Shown: positions 16,253 to 26,819, numbered from the stretch's first letter. The stretch is DNA of 64,000 nucleotides from Roseovarius atlanticus (GCF_001441615.1 NZ_LAXJ01000012.1:62001-126000); one strand, 5' to 3'. Translations and numbers: made by a program. The notes: generated by a model from the letters alone, not told the origin.

Positions 16253-17413
16253 GTGACCAGATTCGACAGGTATATGCTGTCGCAATTCATGGTGCTGTTC
16301 GGGTTCTTCGCACTCGTGCTGGTGTCGATCTTCTGGATCAACAAGGCGGTGCGGATGTTCGACCGGCTGATCGGCGACGGCCAGCCTGCCTGGATCTTCC
16401 TGGAGTTCACGGCCCTGACCTTGCCCGGCGTGATCGGCGTGGTGCTGCCCATCGCGACCTTCGCCGGCGCGGTCTATGTCACCAACCGGATGACGACCGA
16501 ATCCGAACTGACCGTGATGCAGGCCACGGGCTATTCACCCTGGCGGCTGATCCGGCCGGTGCTGATATACGGATGCCTGATCGCACTCATGATGTCGGTG
16601 CTCAGCCACTACCTGATCCCCAAAAGCCTGAGCCAGCTGCGCCTGCGCCAGGCCGAGGTCAGCCAGAACATCACCGCCAAGCTGTTGACCGAAGGCGAGT
16701 TTCTGCATCCGGCCCCTGGCATCACGTTCTACATCCGCGACATCACGCCCGAGGGCGAATTGCGGGATGTCTTCCTTTCGGACCGGCGCAACGACAAGAC
16801 GCCCGTCACCTACACCTCGACCCAGGCCTATCTGGTGCAGGAGGGGGGCGGCACCAAGCTGGTCATGGTGGATGGGCTGGCGCAGAACCTGCGCACCGAG
16901 GGCAATCGACTGTTCACAACGCATTTCGACGATTTCTCGTATGATATCAGCAGCCTGATCTCGCGCGATCCGACCAACCTGAACCGGGTCGATTTCGCCC
17001 TGACCGGCGACCTTCTGTTCCGGCCCGCGGAAATGGCCGAGATCACCGGCAGCACCGTGCCCGAAGTGCTGTACGAGGCGCATGGCCGGTTCGCGCAGGC
17101 CCTGATGTGCGTGGTCGCGGCGCTGATCGGCTTCGCCACGCTGCTGGTCGGCACCTACAGCCGCTTCGGGGTCTGGTGGCAGATCGTCGGGGCCTTCACC
17201 CTGCTGGTGCTGATCAAGATGGTCGAGGGCGGCGTGTCCGGTGCCGTGCTGGCAAGCGCAAGCGCCTGGCCGCTGATATACCTGCCCACCGGCATCGGCG
17301 CCCTGCTTACGATCATTCTTCTCTACCTGGCGGCCTACCCGGGTATCTGGCGCCGTCTGTGGCCGTTCGGGCCGCGCAAGGGTCCCTCCGGGCCGGTGGA
17401 GGGCGCCGCGTGA
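16253..17413 (+). CDS. lptF: LPS export ABC transporter permease LptF
   Basis: A 386-residue membrane protein with three N-terminal and three C-terminal membrane segments around a periplasmic beta-jellyroll (about residues 130-265), the LptF/LptG design. It starts at GTG (TRFDRYMLSQFMVLFGFFALVLVS), 3 bp after an out-of-frame ATG, with a G-rich ribosome site ahead. TTESELTVMQATGYSPWRL is the coupling helix that contacts the LptB ATPase. With LptG it pulls lipopolysaccharide from the inner membrane and passes it to the periplasmic bridge. Its stop overlaps the lptG start (GTGA). It is the first gene of a six-gene operon. Confidence 0.93.
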   Translation: MTRFDRYMLSQFMVLFGFFALVLVSIFWINKAVRMFDRLIGDGQPAWIFLEFTALTLPGVIGVVLPIATFAGAVYVTNRMTTESELTVMQATGYSPWRLIRPVLIYGCLIALMMSVLSHYLIPKSLSQLRLRQAEVSQNITAKLLTEGEFLHPAPGITFYIRDITPEGELRDVFLSDRRNDKTPVTYTSTQAYLVQEGGGTKLVMVDGLAQNLRTEGNRLFTTHFDDFSYDISSLISRDPTNLNRVDFALTGDLLFRPAEMAEITGSTVPEVLYEAHGRFAQALMCVVAALIGFATLLVGTYSRFGVWWQIVGAFTLLVLIKMVEGGVSGAVLASASAWPLIYLPTGIGALLTIILLYLAAYPGIWRRLWPFGPRKGPSGPVEGAA

Positions 17414-18501
17414 TCCTGCACTACTACTTTGCCCGCAAGTTCCTGTGGACCTTCCTGGCCATCGCCGCGGTCTTCGTGATCCTTCTGGCGCTGATCGACC
17501 TGGTCGACGAGCTGCAGGATTTTCCGAACCTGCCGTTCATGGACGTTCTGGGCGTCGTCCTGCTGAATGTCCCGCACGCGAATTACGAGATCCTGCCGCT
17601 GGTCGTCATCCTGTCCGCGGTGGCGCTCTACCTGCGGCTTGCGCGGTCCTCGGAACTGGTCGTGGTGCGGGCCGCCGGGCGCTCGGCCCTGCGCAGTCTC
17701 GCCGCCCCGATCACAGTGGCCGCGCTGATCGGCATCCTGTCGATCACCATGCTGAACCCGCTCGTTGCGGCGGCCTCGAAACGGTACAATGACGTGGTCA
17801 ACACCTATATGGGCGGCGGCACCAGCGTTCTGGCGATTGCCTCCGAAGGGCTGTGGCTGCGCCAGGGCAGCGCCGAGGGCCAGACGGTGATCCACGCCGC
17901 AAGGGCCAGCTCGGACGTCACCACGCTTTACGAGGCGACCTTCATCAACTTCTCGCCCGAGGGGGACCCGGAGCGGCGCATCGTGGCCGAGACTGCCACC
18001 CTGGCCGCGGGCCAGTGGGAGCTGAAGAATGCCAAGATCTGGGAACTGACACTCGGGCAGAACCCCGAGGCCTCGGCCCGCGAGGTGGCACAGCTGGACC
18101 TGCCCTCGGCGCTGACGCAGGACCGCATTATCGACAGTTTCGGCAAGCCGGAATACATCTCGCTGTGGGATCTGCCGGGCTTCATCAACCAGCTTGAGGA
18201 GGCCGGTTTCTCGGCGCGGCGCTACGCGGTCTGGTTCCAGATGGAACTGTCGCGGCCGCTGTTCCTGGTGGCGCTGGTAATGGTGGCTGCGGCCTTCACC
18301 ATGCGGCACGCACGGCTCAGCAATACCGGGATTTCGGTTCTGATCGCGGTGATGCTGGGCTTCACGCTGCATTACATCCGCAATTTCGCGCAGATCCTTG
18401 GAGAGAACGGTCAAATCCCCGTCTACCTCGCGGCCTGGGCACCGCCCGTCGCCTCGTTCATGCTGGCCGCCGGCATCCTGTTGCACATGGAGGACGGATG
18501 A
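17410..18501 (+). CDS. lptG: LPS export ABC transporter permease LptG
   Basis: A 363-residue partner of LptF with the same membrane / jellyroll / membrane order. It starts ILHYYFARKFLWTFLAIAAVFVILL after GTG, and RSSELVVVRAAGRSALRSL near residue 78 is the coupling helix. The C-terminal segments include HARLSNTGISVLIAVMLGFTLHYIRNF. The start overlaps the lptF stop and the stop overlaps the lptD start, each by 4 bp, so the three are translationally coupled. LptB, LptC and LptA are not in the window. Confidence 0.93.
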   Translation: MILHYYFARKFLWTFLAIAAVFVILLALIDLVDELQDFPNLPFMDVLGVVLLNVPHANYEILPLVVILSAVALYLRLARSSELVVVRAAGRSALRSLAAPITVAALIGILSITMLNPLVAAASKRYNDVVNTYMGGGTSVLAIASEGLWLRQGSAEGQTVIHAARASSDVTTLYEATFINFSPEGDPERRIVAETATLAAGQWELKNAKIWELTLGQNPEASAREVAQLDLPSALTQDRIIDSFGKPEYISLWDLPGFINQLEEAGFSARRYAVWFQMELSRPLFLVALVMVAAAFTMRHARLSNTGISVLIAVMLGFTLHYIRNFAQILGENGQIPVYLAAWAPPVASFMLAAGILLHMEDG

Positions 18502-20726
18502 CCCGACTGTCCGGAATACGCGCCCGGCTTGCAGGGCTTGCGGCAGCGCTGATCTGCTGGACCGCGGCCGCGGTCGCGCAAGGCGGCGTCGATCCGTCCC
18601 TGCCCGCCGCGCAGGACGCGCCGCAGCCCGCCATCCTGGTGGCCGACGACGTTTTCCTGTCCGGAAACGAGCAACTGGTGGCAACCGGCAATGTCGAGGC
18701 GCTTTACGACGGGCGGCGGCTCAAGGCGTCCCGGATCGTCTATGACCGGACCACCGAAACCCTGCGGGTCGAGGGACCGATCTCGCTGGAAGAGGCCGAT
18801 GGTTCCATGCTGGTGCTTGCCGACAGTGCCGAGCTGGACCGCGAGATGAAGAACGGCCTGCTCAAGGGCGCGCGGATCGTGATGGACGACCAGGTGCAGC
18901 TGGCCGCGAATGAACTGGCGCGGGTCAACGGGCGGTACAACCAGCTTTACAAGGCCGCCGTCACCTCCTGCCGGGTCTGCAATTCGCAAAGCCCCCCGCT
19001 CTGGCAACTGCGCGCGCGCCGGGTGGTCCACGACCAGCAGGAAAAGCAGCTTTATTTCGACGATGCGCAGTTCAGGGTGCTTGGCACGCCGGTCTTCTAC
19101 CTGCCGCGCTTGCGGCTGCCGGATCCGACGCTCGAACGCGCCACGGGCTTTCTTGTGCCGTCGCTCAACAACTCGTCGCTTCTGGGGTTCGGCGCCCGGG
19201 TGCCCTATTTCATCCGGATCGGCGATCACAAGGACCTGACCGTCACGCCGTATCTCTCCACCGAAAGCCGCACGCTGGAGCTGCGCTATCGGCAGGCGTT
19301 CCGCACCGGCACGATCGAGGTGACCGGCGCGCTGAGCGACGACGACATCGGCGGGCGCAGCTTCAAATCCTATGTCTTTGCCAACGGCACCTTCGCCCTG
19401 CCCCGCGATTTCACCCTGCGGTTCGACATCGAGGCGGTGAACGACGACACCTACCTTCTGGATTACGGCTATTCCGAGAAAGACCGGCTGGACAGCGAGA
19501 TCTCGGTCGAACGCGCCCGGCGCGACGAATACATCCGCGTCGCCCTGACCGGTTTCCGTTCGCTCCGCGCGGGTGAAAGCAATTCGACCCTGCCCACGAT
19601 CGTGTCGAACGGCGAATACGAGCGCCGGTTCCAGCTGGGCTATGCGCCCGGCGGCGAAATCCGGCTGGGCGTTCTCAGCCACGCGCATTACCGATCATCG
19701 AACCTGGCCGTCGACGGCGCCGATTTCGACCCTTTCGCGGATGGCCGCGACGTGGCGCGCTTTACCGTCAGCGCGGATTGGCACAGGTCCTGGACACTTG
19801 GCCCAGGGGTGCTGACCAGCGCGCAGGTCGGACTGGCCATCGACAGCTTTCATGTGCAGCAGGCCGGCGTCACCAGCCGGTCCGAAGCGGTCGAGGTCAC
19901 GCCCTCGGCCTCGGTCGAACTGCGCTGGCCGCTTCTGAAAACCTCATCGGCGGGCGCCACCCACATGATCGAACCGGTGATGCAACTGTCCTGGGTCGGG
20001 GGCAGCAACCCGCTGGTGCCCAACGACGAAAGCACCCGGATCGAATTTGACGAGGGCAATCTATTCGCCACTTCGCGTTTCACCGCGCCGGACCGGCGCG
20101 AACGCGGCTTCAACTCGGCCTACGGGATCAGCTGGACGCGTTATGGCAACAAGGGCTGGCAAAGCACCTTCGCGGTCGGACAGGTGGTGCGCGAAGAGGC
20201 CCAGATCGACCCCGCCGGCGGATTCGCCTTTACCAACTCGTCGGGATTGCAGGACCGCTATTCCGACCTTCTGATCGCCGGGCAGTTCAAGACAGATGAC
20301 GGGCTGGCCATCACCGCGCGCGGCCTGTTCGACGACGATTTCGTCACCACCAAGGCCGAGGCCCGCGCCAGCTGGCGCAACGACCGCGCAACGGTCGGCG
20401 GCACCTATATCTGGCTGCGCAACGACCCGGCCGAGGCGCGGCCCAACAACATCTCGGAATGGGCCTTCGACGCCTCCTACCGCCTGTCGCGGCACTGGAC
20501 CGGCAGCGCCGACTGGCGCTACGACGTGGCCAGCGACGAATCCGTGCGGGCGGGCCTTGGTGTCACCTACACGAACGAGTGCGTGGACATTTCGCTTTCG
20601 GCCTCGCGTCGCTTCACCTCTTCCACTATCCTCGTGCCATCGACCGATATCAGTTTCACGGTTGGCCTACGCGGCTTTACCACCAAGACACGCGACAAAA
20701 GCTACGTCCGGACATGCGAGCAATGA
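18498..20726 (+). CDS. lptD: LPS-assembly outer-membrane protein LptD
   Basis: A 742-residue protein with a signal peptide ending near AAVAQ. An N-terminal LptA-like (OstA) domain spans about residues 45-150 (VFLSGNEQLVATGNVEALYDGRRLKASRIVYDR), followed by a large beta-barrel with many alternating aromatic strands. VTSCRVCNSQSPPLWQLRARRVVHD contains the conserved Cys pair region and lies at the domain junction. The C-terminal region has one more Cys (NECVDIS) and another near the end. LptD inserts LPS into the outer leaflet together with LptE. The following gene, surA, encodes its folding chaperone. Confidence 0.93.
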   Translation: MTRLSGIRARLAGLAAALICWTAAAVAQGGVDPSLPAAQDAPQPAILVADDVFLSGNEQLVATGNVEALYDGRRLKASRIVYDRTTETLRVEGPISLEEADGSMLVLADSAELDREMKNGLLKGARIVMDDQVQLAANELARVNGRYNQLYKAAVTSCRVCNSQSPPLWQLRARRVVHDQQEKQLYFDDAQFRVLGTPVFYLPRLRLPDPTLERATGFLVPSLNNSSLLGFGARVPYFIRIGDHKDLTVTPYLSTESRTLELRYRQAFRTGTIEVTGALSDDDIGGRSFKSYVFANGTFALPRDFTLRFDIEAVNDDTYLLDYGYSEKDRLDSEISVERARRDEYIRVALTGFRSLRAGESNSTLPTIVSNGEYERRFQLGYAPGGEIRLGVLSHAHYRSSNLAVDGADFDPFADGRDVARFTVSADWHRSWTLGPGVLTSAQVGLAIDSFHVQQAGVTSRSEAVEVTPSASVELRWPLLKTSSAGATHMIEPVMQLSWVGGSNPLVPNDESTRIEFDEGNLFATSRFTAPDRRERGFNSAYGISWTRYGNKGWQSTFAVGQVVREEAQIDPAGGFAFTNSSGLQDRYSDLLIAGQFKTDDGLAITARGLFDDDFVTTKAEARASWRNDRATVGGTYIWLRNDPAEARPNNISEWAFDASYRLSRHWTGSADWRYDVASDESVRAGLGVTYTNECVDISLSASRRFTSSTILVPSTDISFTVGLRGFTTKTRDKSYVRTCEQ

Positions 20727-21970
20727 TGCCAAGACTTACATACCTTACTTCCGCGCTGCTGGCGCTTTCCCTCTTTGCCACCGCCACCCTGATCGGCTCT
20801 GGTCCGGCGCGGGCCCAGCAAAGCCCGTTCGACGCCGTGATCAAGGTCAACGACATGGCCATCACCCGGTACGAGATCGCGCAGCGGGCGCGGATGCTGC
20901 AACTGTTCCGTGCCCCCGGCGATCCGGTCAAGCTTGCGCGCGAACAATTGATCGAGGACCGGCTGAAGCTGGACGCGGCCACCGCCGAGGGATTCGTGAT
21001 CACCGACGAGGCGCTCATGGCCGGGATGGAGGAATTCGCCAGCCGCGCCAACATGGACGCCGAACAGATGATTGCCTCGCTGGGACAAGCCGGGGTCGAC
21101 GCATCGACCTATCGCGATTTTGTCCGCGCCGGCCTGACGTGGCGTGAATTCTCGCGGGCGCGCTTCGGCCCGCGCATCAATGTCGACGAAGACGACGTAA
21201 ACCGGGCCCGTCTGTCGTTCGGCCGCGAAACCAGCGTGCGCGTGCTTCTGTCCGAAATCATCATGCCGCTTGCCAACGCCAACCCGCAGACGGTGCAAGA
21301 GCGTGCGAACCAGATCAGCCAATACACGAGCGAGGCGGAGTTTGCCGCCGCCGCGCGGCGTTACTCGGCCACCGAAAGCGCCGGGCGTGGCGGACGCATG
21401 GACTGGGTCGCGGTCACCGATCTGCCCGAAGGCCTGCGCTCGGTGGTTCTTGCCCTTGCCCCCGGCGAGGTCAGCAACCCGCTGCCGCTGCAAGGCGCCA
21501 TCGCCCTGTTCCAGCTGCGCGACATCGAGGAAATCGCGCAACCCGAGCAGGAATACGAGGAAATCGAGTATGCCGCCTATTACATCGACGGCGGCCGCAC
21601 CCAGCAGACCCTGGCCCGCGCCGCCCAGATCGACGCGGATACCGACACCTGTAACGACCTCTACGGCATCGCCAAGGATCAGCCCGAACGGGTGTTGGAA
21701 CGGGGCAGCAAGGCACCCTCCGAAATCCCCGATGACATCCGTTTTGAGCTGGCCAAGCTTGACCCCGGCGAGATTTCCACAGGCGTGACGCGTGCGGGCG
21801 GTCAGACGCTGGTGCTATTGATGCTGTGCAGCCGGACGCCCAAGACCGACGGCGACGCGCCCGACGCCGATCAGCTCACCAACTTCATTCAAAGCCAGCG
21901 GCTGGACAGCTATGCCAGCGCCTATCTCGCCGAGCTGCGCGCGGCGGCCCGGATCGTCGAACTGGAATGA
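20723..21970 (+). CDS. surA: SurA-like periplasmic chaperone / peptidyl-prolyl isomerase
   Basis: A 415-residue protein with a signal peptide ending GPARAQ. The N-terminal SurA-type region starts FDAVIKVNDMAITRYEIAQRARML and is followed by helices (about 60-160). A parvulin-type domain (about 175-275, RVLLSEIIMPLA, FAAAARRYSATESAGRGGRMDWV, LPLQGAIALFQLRDI) and a weaker second region follow. SurA escorts outer-membrane proteins such as LptD. The ATG at 20723 overlaps the lptD stop as ATGA. An in-frame ATG at 20714 is possible but has no better ribosome site. Residues 300-345 contain two Cys, unusual for SurA. Confidence 0.88.
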   Translation: MMPRLTYLTSALLALSLFATATLIGSGPARAQQSPFDAVIKVNDMAITRYEIAQRARMLQLFRAPGDPVKLAREQLIEDRLKLDAATAEGFVITDEALMAGMEEFASRANMDAEQMIASLGQAGVDASTYRDFVRAGLTWREFSRARFGPRINVDEDDVNRARLSFGRETSVRVLLSEIIMPLANANPQTVQERANQISQYTSEAEFAAAARRYSATESAGRGGRMDWVAVTDLPEGLRSVVLALAPGEVSNPLPLQGAIALFQLRDIEEIAQPEQEYEEIEYAAYYIDGGRTQQTLARAAQIDADTDTCNDLYGIAKDQPERVLERGSKAPSEIPDDIRFELAKLDPGEISTGVTRAGGQTLVLLMLCSRTPKTDGDAPDADQLTNFIQSQRLDSYASAYLAELRAAARIVELE

Positions 21971-22947
21971 CCCAGGCTTCGGCCCTGCCCGTCGCCATCA
22001 GCTGCGGCGAACCCGCGGGCATCGGGCCGGAAATCGCGGCCCGGTCCTGGCACGCGCTGCGGCACGAGGTGCCGGTGCTTTACCTGGGCGATCCGGACCA
22101 CCTGCCCGAAGACGTACCCGTGGTCTGCATCGACCAACTTGAAGACGTGCCCGAGGTCGGGAAAACCGCGCTGCCCGTCCTGTCGCACCGGTTCGACGGC
22201 CCGCTGACCCACGGCCGGCCCAACCCGGACCATGCGCAGTCGGTCGTCGAGATGATCACCACCGCTGTCACGCTTTTGAAGAACGGGGCCGTCAGCGCGC
22301 TGTGTACGGCGCCGATCCACAAGAAGGCCTTGCAGGATGGGGCCGGTTTCACCTTTCCCGGACATACGGAATTTTTGGCGGACCTGTCCGATACGGCACA
22401 TGTGGTGATGATGCTGGTCAGCGAGCAATTGCGCGTCGTACCGGCAACGATCCACATGCCGTTGTCCGAGGTGCCGCAGGCCCTCTCGCCCGAGGTTCTG
22501 GAGCAGACCATCCGCATCACGCATGACGGCCTGATCCGCGACTTCGGCATTCTCGTGCCCCGTATCGCGGTTGCGGGTCTCAACCCCCATGCCGGCGAAG
22601 GCGGCAAGATGGGGTGCGAAGAGATCGAGGTGATCGCGCCCGTGCTGGACAAGCTGCGCGGCGAAGGCATGGACCTGCGCGGCCCGCTGAGTGCGGACAC
22701 CATGTTCCACGCCGCCGCCCGCGCCACGTATGACGCGGCGATCTGCATGTATCACGACCAGGCGCTCATTCCGATCAAGACGCTGGATTTCGACCGGGGC
22801 GTCAACGTCACGCTGGGCCTGCCCTTCGTGCGCACCTCGCCCGATCACGGCACGGCGCTCGATATCGCGGGCAAGGGCATTGCCAATGCCTCGTCGATGA
22901 TCGAGGCGGTGCGCCTTGCCGCCCGCCTGGGCCGGATCCGCGCGTGA
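21967..22947 (+). CDS. pdxA: 4-hydroxythreonine-4-phosphate dehydrogenase
   Basis: A 326-residue enzyme of vitamin B6 synthesis that oxidises 4-phosphohydroxy-L-threonine with NAD. It shows [12 protein letters not shown] at the start, [26 protein letters not shown] with a metal-binding His, [52 protein letters not shown] with another metal His, and [14 protein letters not shown]. The ATG overlaps the surA stop as ATGA. The surA-pdxA-rsmA order is conserved across proteobacteria. Confidence 0.96.
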   Translation: MTQASALPVAISCGEPAGIGPEIAARSWHALRHEVPVLYLGDPDHLPEDVPVVCIDQLEDVPEVGKTALPVLSHRFDGPLTHGRPNPDHAQSVVEMITTAVTLLKNGAVSALCTAPIHKKALQDGAGFTFPGHTEFLADLSDTAHVVMMLVSEQLRVVPATIHMPLSEVPQALSPEVLEQTIRITHDGLIRDFGILVPRIAVAGLNPHAGEGGKMGCEEIEVIAPVLDKLRGEGMDLRGPLSADTMFHAAARATYDAAICMYHDQALIPIKTLDFDRGVNVTLGLPFVRTSPDHGTALDIAGKGIANASSMIEAVRLAARLGRIRA

Positions 22948-23780
22948 GCGGTATCGACTCGCTGCCCCCGTTGCGCGACGTGATCACCACCCATGGTCTC
23001 AGCGCGCGCAAGTCGCTGGGTCAGAACTTTCTGCTGGACCTCAATCTGACCGCCAAGATCGCGCGCATGGCGGGCGACATCGAAAATGCCGATGTTCTGG
23101 AAATCGGCCCCGGCCCCGGCGGACTGACGCGCGGCCTGCTTGCCGAAGGCGCGCGTCGCGTTCTTGCGGTGGAAAAAGATGCACGCTGCATCCCCGCGCT
23201 GGAAGAGATCGCCAGCGCCTATCCCGGACGGCTTGAAGTCATCAACGGCGACGCGCTGGAACTCGATCCGACCGAACGCCTGACCCCGCCGATCAAGGTC
23301 GCGGCGAACCTGCCCTACAACGTGGGAACAGAGCTGTTGGTGCGGTGGCTGACACCCCCGTCCTGGCCGCCCTTCTGGCAAAGCCTGACCCTGATGTTCC
23401 AGCGTGAAGTGGCCGAGCGCATCGTGGCAACGCCCGGATCGAAGGCTTATGGACGTCTGGCCGTGCTGGTCCAATGGCGCGCGTCGGCGCAGATCGTGCT
23501 GAACCTGCCGCCCGGCGCGTTCACGCCACCGCCCAAGGTGTCAAGCGCAGTGGTGCATCTCACGGCCCTCAATGCGCCCCGGTTCCCGGCAGACCCGAAA
23601 GCGCTGGAACGGGTGGTGGCGCGGGCCTTCAACCAAAGGCGCAAGATGATGCGTGCGGCCTTGAAAGGCATGGCGCCCGATATCGAGGACAGGCTGATCG
23701 CCTCGGGGATCGAGCCCACGGACCGCGCGGAAACCGTCGGGCTCGAGCAATTCTGTGCACTTGCCAGAAATCTCGGCTGA
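22944..23780 (+). CDS. rsmA: 16S rRNA dimethyladenosine transferase
   Basis: A 278-residue SAM-dependent methyltransferase (KsgA) that dimethylates the two adjacent adenosines at the 3' end of 16S rRNA. It shows [10 protein letters not shown] at the start, the SAM-binding motif [16 protein letters not shown] (about residue 52), [11 protein letters not shown], the catalytic motif [11 protein letters not shown], and [16 protein letters not shown]. It starts at GTG overlapping the pdxA stop (GTGA). It is the last gene of the lptF operon. Confidence 0.96.
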   Translation: MSGIDSLPPLRDVITTHGLSARKSLGQNFLLDLNLTAKIARMAGDIENADVLEIGPGPGGLTRGLLAEGARRVLAVEKDARCIPALEEIASAYPGRLEVINGDALELDPTERLTPPIKVAANLPYNVGTELLVRWLTPPSWPPFWQSLTLMFQREVAERIVATPGSKAYGRLAVLVQWRASAQIVLNLPPGAFTPPPKVSSAVVHLTALNAPRFPADPKALERVVARAFNQRRKMMRAALKGMAPDIEDRLIASGIEPTDRAETVGLEQFCALARNLG

Positions 23781-23813
23781 CAGGCCGCTCGGAACGCGGA
23801 TGGACCGCGTCGT

Positions 23814-24428
23814 TTACTCTGCCGCCGTAGAGGTGTCGGAATTGCCGCCCTGCCCCTGGTCACCGCCGTCATTGTTGCCCTCATCGGGCTTCTTGCGCGG
23901 TTTGCGGCTACGCTTGGGCTTTTGCGGTTTTTCACCGGACTGATCTTCGGGCGTTTCCACCAGCCCGCTGTCGCCCTCGAAATCGCCTTGCATCGCGTCG
24001 GAGCCAGAGTCGTGATCCTGGCCCTGGTCGCCCTTGCCCTGGTCGCTTTGGCTTTGGTCGCCCTTGCCCTGATCGCCGCCGCCATTCGATTCTTGTTCCT
24101 GGCGCTGGGCGCGCTCCCGATCTTTCTCGGCCTGGCGCTCGCGGTTCTGGCGTTCCTGTTCTTCGCGGCGCTGGTCCTGTTCCTTCTGCGCCGATCCCAG
24201 CAGCCGAAGGTAATGTTCCGCGTGTTGCTGGAAATTCTCGGTCAGCACCCGGTCGCCCGCCAATTGCGAGTCGCGGGCAAGCTGGTTGTACTTGTCGATA
24301 ATCTGCTGCGGCGTGCCGCGCACCTTGCCTTCGGGGCCGGAACTGTCGAATACGCGATTGACGACATTGCCCAGGGACGAGCGGTTGCGGTTGGACTTGT
24401 TCCGCGAACGTGACTTCGATGATCTCAT
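23814..24428 (-). CDS. DUF4167 domain protein with low-complexity tail
   Basis: A 204-residue protein. Residues 1-90 form the conserved basic DUF4167 region, starting with an Arg/Lys/Ser/Asn-rich stretch (MRSSKSRSRNKSNRNRSS) and continuing VNRVFDSSGPEGKVRGTPQQIIDKYNQLARDS and HAEHYLRLL. Residues 90-130 are a charged helix rich in Glu, Gln and Arg. The remaining third is low-complexity, with a tandem GDQGKGDQSQSD-type repeat and a basic patch KPQKPKRSRKPRKKPD. The N-terminal composition suggests nucleic-acid binding, but the function is not known. It is next to prmC-prfA, a common arrangement in alphaproteobacteria. Confidence 0.9.
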   Translation of the reverse strand: MRSSKSRSRNKSNRNRSSLGNVVNRVFDSSGPEGKVRGTPQQIIDKYNQLARDSQLAGDRVLTENFQQHAEHYLRLLGSAQKEQDQRREEQERQNRERQAEKDRERAQRQEQESNGGGDQGKGDQSQSDQGKGDQGQDHDSGSDAMQGDFEGDSGLVETPEDQSGEKPQKPKRSRKPRKKPDEGNNDGGDQGQGGNSDTSTAAE

Positions 24429-24649
24429 AAGTTTTTGTCAGCCCTATTGCTTGAAGCGCCGTTTGTTCCGGGTGACGCCCCTCGCGTCGAAAATGACCGG
24501 ATCAATGTGCTGGCTTGAACTCACGTGCGGGTGTCTCAAGGACCCTCTACGTCGTGATGTTCCCCAGTAAACACGCATCGGCCGGTTTCACAAGGGGTAA
24601 GCTGGTAAAATCGCCAATAAACCGGGCAAAACCGCCGATTTTCCCCGTC

Positions 24650-25489
24650 TCACGCGGGCGACTGGCCGCTGATCACCCTGTCCCGGCCTTCCAAGTCGCG
24701 GATCACCGAGACCTCTTGAAAGCCCGCTTCCCGGAAAAGACGGCTGACTTCGGCGGCCTGTGTCCAGCCGATTTCGACCATCAAACGCCCGCCCGGGCGC
24801 AGGTGCGACACGGCCCCCGGCACGATCCGGCGATAGGCCGACAGCCCGTCACCCTCGTCGGTCAGCGCCACGCGCGGTTCGTGCCTCAGCTCGGGCGCCA
24901 GCTCCGTCATCTCGTCAGCCGTGATGTAGGGCGGGTTCGACACGATCAGGTCGAACCGCCCTTCGACGGCCTCATACCAGTCGGACTGCAACAGCAGGCA
25001 CCTTTCGGCGACGCCCAGGCGCCTGGCATTGCGGTCGGCAAACGCCAGTGCCTCGGGCGAGACATCGGTCCCCAAGCCGGCGGCCTCCGGCCGGGCGGCA
25101 AGCAGCGAAAGCAGGATACAGCCCGAGCCTGTGCCAAGGTCGAGCACATGGCGGAACGGCTGCTCCAGCGCGGCCTCGACCAGCGTTTCGGTATCGGACC
25201 GAGGGTCCAGAACCGCGCCACTGACCTCGAAGCGATGACGGTAGAAGTCGCGCCAGCCGGTCAGATGAGACATCGGCACGCGTTGCCCCGCACGGCGGTC
25301 CAGCAGGTCTTGCAACCGCGCCGCCGCGTCAGGGGGGACATTGTCGTGGGACAACAGGCGGACCCGATCGGGCGCCACGCCGAGGGCGAGTGCCACGAGG
25401 GCGCGCGCCTCGCGCGGCGCGTCCTCGATGCCCGCGGCCTTCAGCACGACCCCGGCATGGCGCACAAGGTCGGCCACCGTCTGGCTCAC
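24650..25489 (-). CDS. prmC: Release factor glutamine methyltransferase
   Basis: A 279-residue SAM-dependent methyltransferase. An N-terminal helical domain (about 1-75) binds the release factor. The catalytic domain has [16 protein letters not shown] (SAM motif I) and VSNPPYI, the motif that holds the target glutamine side chain. It methylates the Gln of the GGQ motif in RF1 and RF2, both encoded in this window. The ATG overlaps the prfA stop by 4 bp, so the pair is coupled. Confidence 0.96.
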   Translation of the reverse strand: MSQTVADLVRHAGVVLKAAGIEDAPREARALVALALGVAPDRVRLLSHDNVPPDAAARLQDLLDRRAGQRVPMSHLTGWRDFYRHRFEVSGAVLDPRSDTETLVEAALEQPFRHVLDLGTGSGCILLSLLAARPEAAGLGTDVSPEALAFADRNARRLGVAERCLLLQSDWYEAVEGRFDLIVSNPPYITADEMTELAPELRHEPRVALTDEGDGLSAYRRIVPGAVSHLRPGGRLMVEIGWTQAAEVSRLFREAGFQEVSVIRDLEGRDRVISGQSPA

Positions 25490-26535
25490 CCTTGCATCTC
25501 CGCCAGAAGCGCCGCCTGCGCATCTGTCGTCAGCGCGTCGATCACCTCGTCCAGGTCGCCCTGCATCACCTGGTCCAGCTTGTAGAGCGTCAGGTTGATC
25601 CGGTGATCGGTCATGCGTCCTTGCGGGAAATTGTAGGTGCGGATGCGTTCCGAGCGGTCGCCGGAGCCCACCTGTGCCGCGCGGCTGGCCGAGCGTTCGT
25701 CATGCATCTTCTGGCGTTCCATGTCGAAAAGGCGCGTCTTCAGCACCTGCATCGCGATCTCGCGGTTGCGGTGCTGCGATTTCTCGGAACTGGTGACGAC
25801 GATGCCGGTGGGGATGTGGGTGATCCGCACGGCGGAGTCGGTGGTGTTCACGTGCTGGCCGCCCGCGCCGGAACTGCGCATCGTGTCGATCCGCAAGTCG
25901 TTCGGATCGATCTGGATATCCACGTCCTCGGCCTCGGGCAGCACGGCCACCGTCGCAGCCGAGGTATGGATCCGCCCGCCCGATTCCGTTTCCGGCACGC
26001 GCTGCACCCGGTGCACGCCGGACTCGAACTTCAGCCGCGCAAAGACGCCCTCGCCCTTGATGTTGGCCACGACCTCCTTCACCCCGCCCAGCTCGGTCTC
26101 GCTGTATTCGATGATGTCGAAGGTCCAGCGCCTGCTTTCCGCATAGCGCTGGTACATGCGCAAAAGGTCGCCCGCGAACAGCGCCGCCTCCTCCCCGCCC
26201 GTACCGGGCCGGATCTCGATGATGGCAGGCCGCGCATCGGCCTTGTCGCGCGGCAGCAGCGCAAGTTGCAGCCGTTCCTCCAGGGCCGGGCGCTGCTCTT
26301 CCAACGCGTCCAGCTCCTCGGCGGCCAACTCCTTCATCTCGGGGTCGGCCAGCATGGCGCGGGCGCTCTCGATCCCGTCCAGCACCTCGTTATAGGCGCG
26401 GATCTCCTCGACAACCGGGCGCAGTTCGGCATATTCCCGGCCCAGCTGCGCGATATCGCCCGTCCCGGCCGACATCTGCGCCTCGATATACTCGAACCGC
26501 TGCGTGATCTCGCGAAGTTTGTCCAATGGCACCAT
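25486..26535 (-). CDS. prfA: Peptide chain release factor 1
   Basis: A 349-residue RF1. The stop-codon reading tripeptide PET is in [24 protein letters not shown], and the catalytic GGQ is in [16 protein letters not shown]. It ends translation at UAA and UAG. The start [18 protein letters not shown] is the usual RF1 opening. It is followed at once by prmC, which modifies it. Confidence 0.97.
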   Translation of the reverse strand: MVPLDKLREITQRFEYIEAQMSAGTGDIAQLGREYAELRPVVEEIRAYNEVLDGIESARAMLADPEMKELAAEELDALEEQRPALEERLQLALLPRDKADARPAIIEIRPGTGGEEAALFAGDLLRMYQRYAESRRWTFDIIEYSETELGGVKEVVANIKGEGVFARLKFESGVHRVQRVPETESGGRIHTSAATVAVLPEAEDVDIQIDPNDLRIDTMRSSGAGGQHVNTTDSAVRITHIPTGIVVTSSEKSQHRNREIAMQVLKTRLFDMERQKMHDERSASRAAQVGSGDRSERIRTYNFPQGRMTDHRINLTLYKLDQVMQGDLDEVIDALTTDAQAALLAEMQG

Positions 26536-26597
26536 CCGGGCGGTGTTGCCTATTCGTGGCGCTTGGTCAAGTCGGCAAAGCGTGCTAGCATCTCGCC

Positions 26598-26819
26598 ATG
26601 AAACGGATTTTCGTCCTTCTCTTTGCGTTCACGCCCGTGCTGGCCACGGCACAGGGCAAGACGGTCGAATGCTACTGCACCGACAAGTCCGGCGCGCGGA
26701 TCGAGATGGGCGAGACGATCTGTATGCAGGTCGACGGGCGCAGCTTCATGGCGCAATGCCAGATGTCGCTGAACGTGCCGATGTGGCGCAAGGTGTCCGA
26801 CGGGTGCCTCAGCTCATAG
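26598..26819 (+). CDS. Small secreted Cys-containing protein
   Basis: A 73-residue protein beginning [21 protein letters not shown], a good signal peptide with cleavage after ATA, leaving about 54 mature residues. The mature part has five Cys ([22 protein letters not shown] and DGCLSS), suggesting disulfide bonds in the periplasm, although the odd number leaves one unpaired. It is convergent with the DUF1499 gene and their 3' ends overlap by 6 bp. I do not recognise a named family. Confidence 0.8.
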   Translation: MKRIFVLLFAFTPVLATAQGKTVECYCTDKSGARIEMGETICMQVDGRSFMAQCQMSLNVPMWRKVSDGCLSS

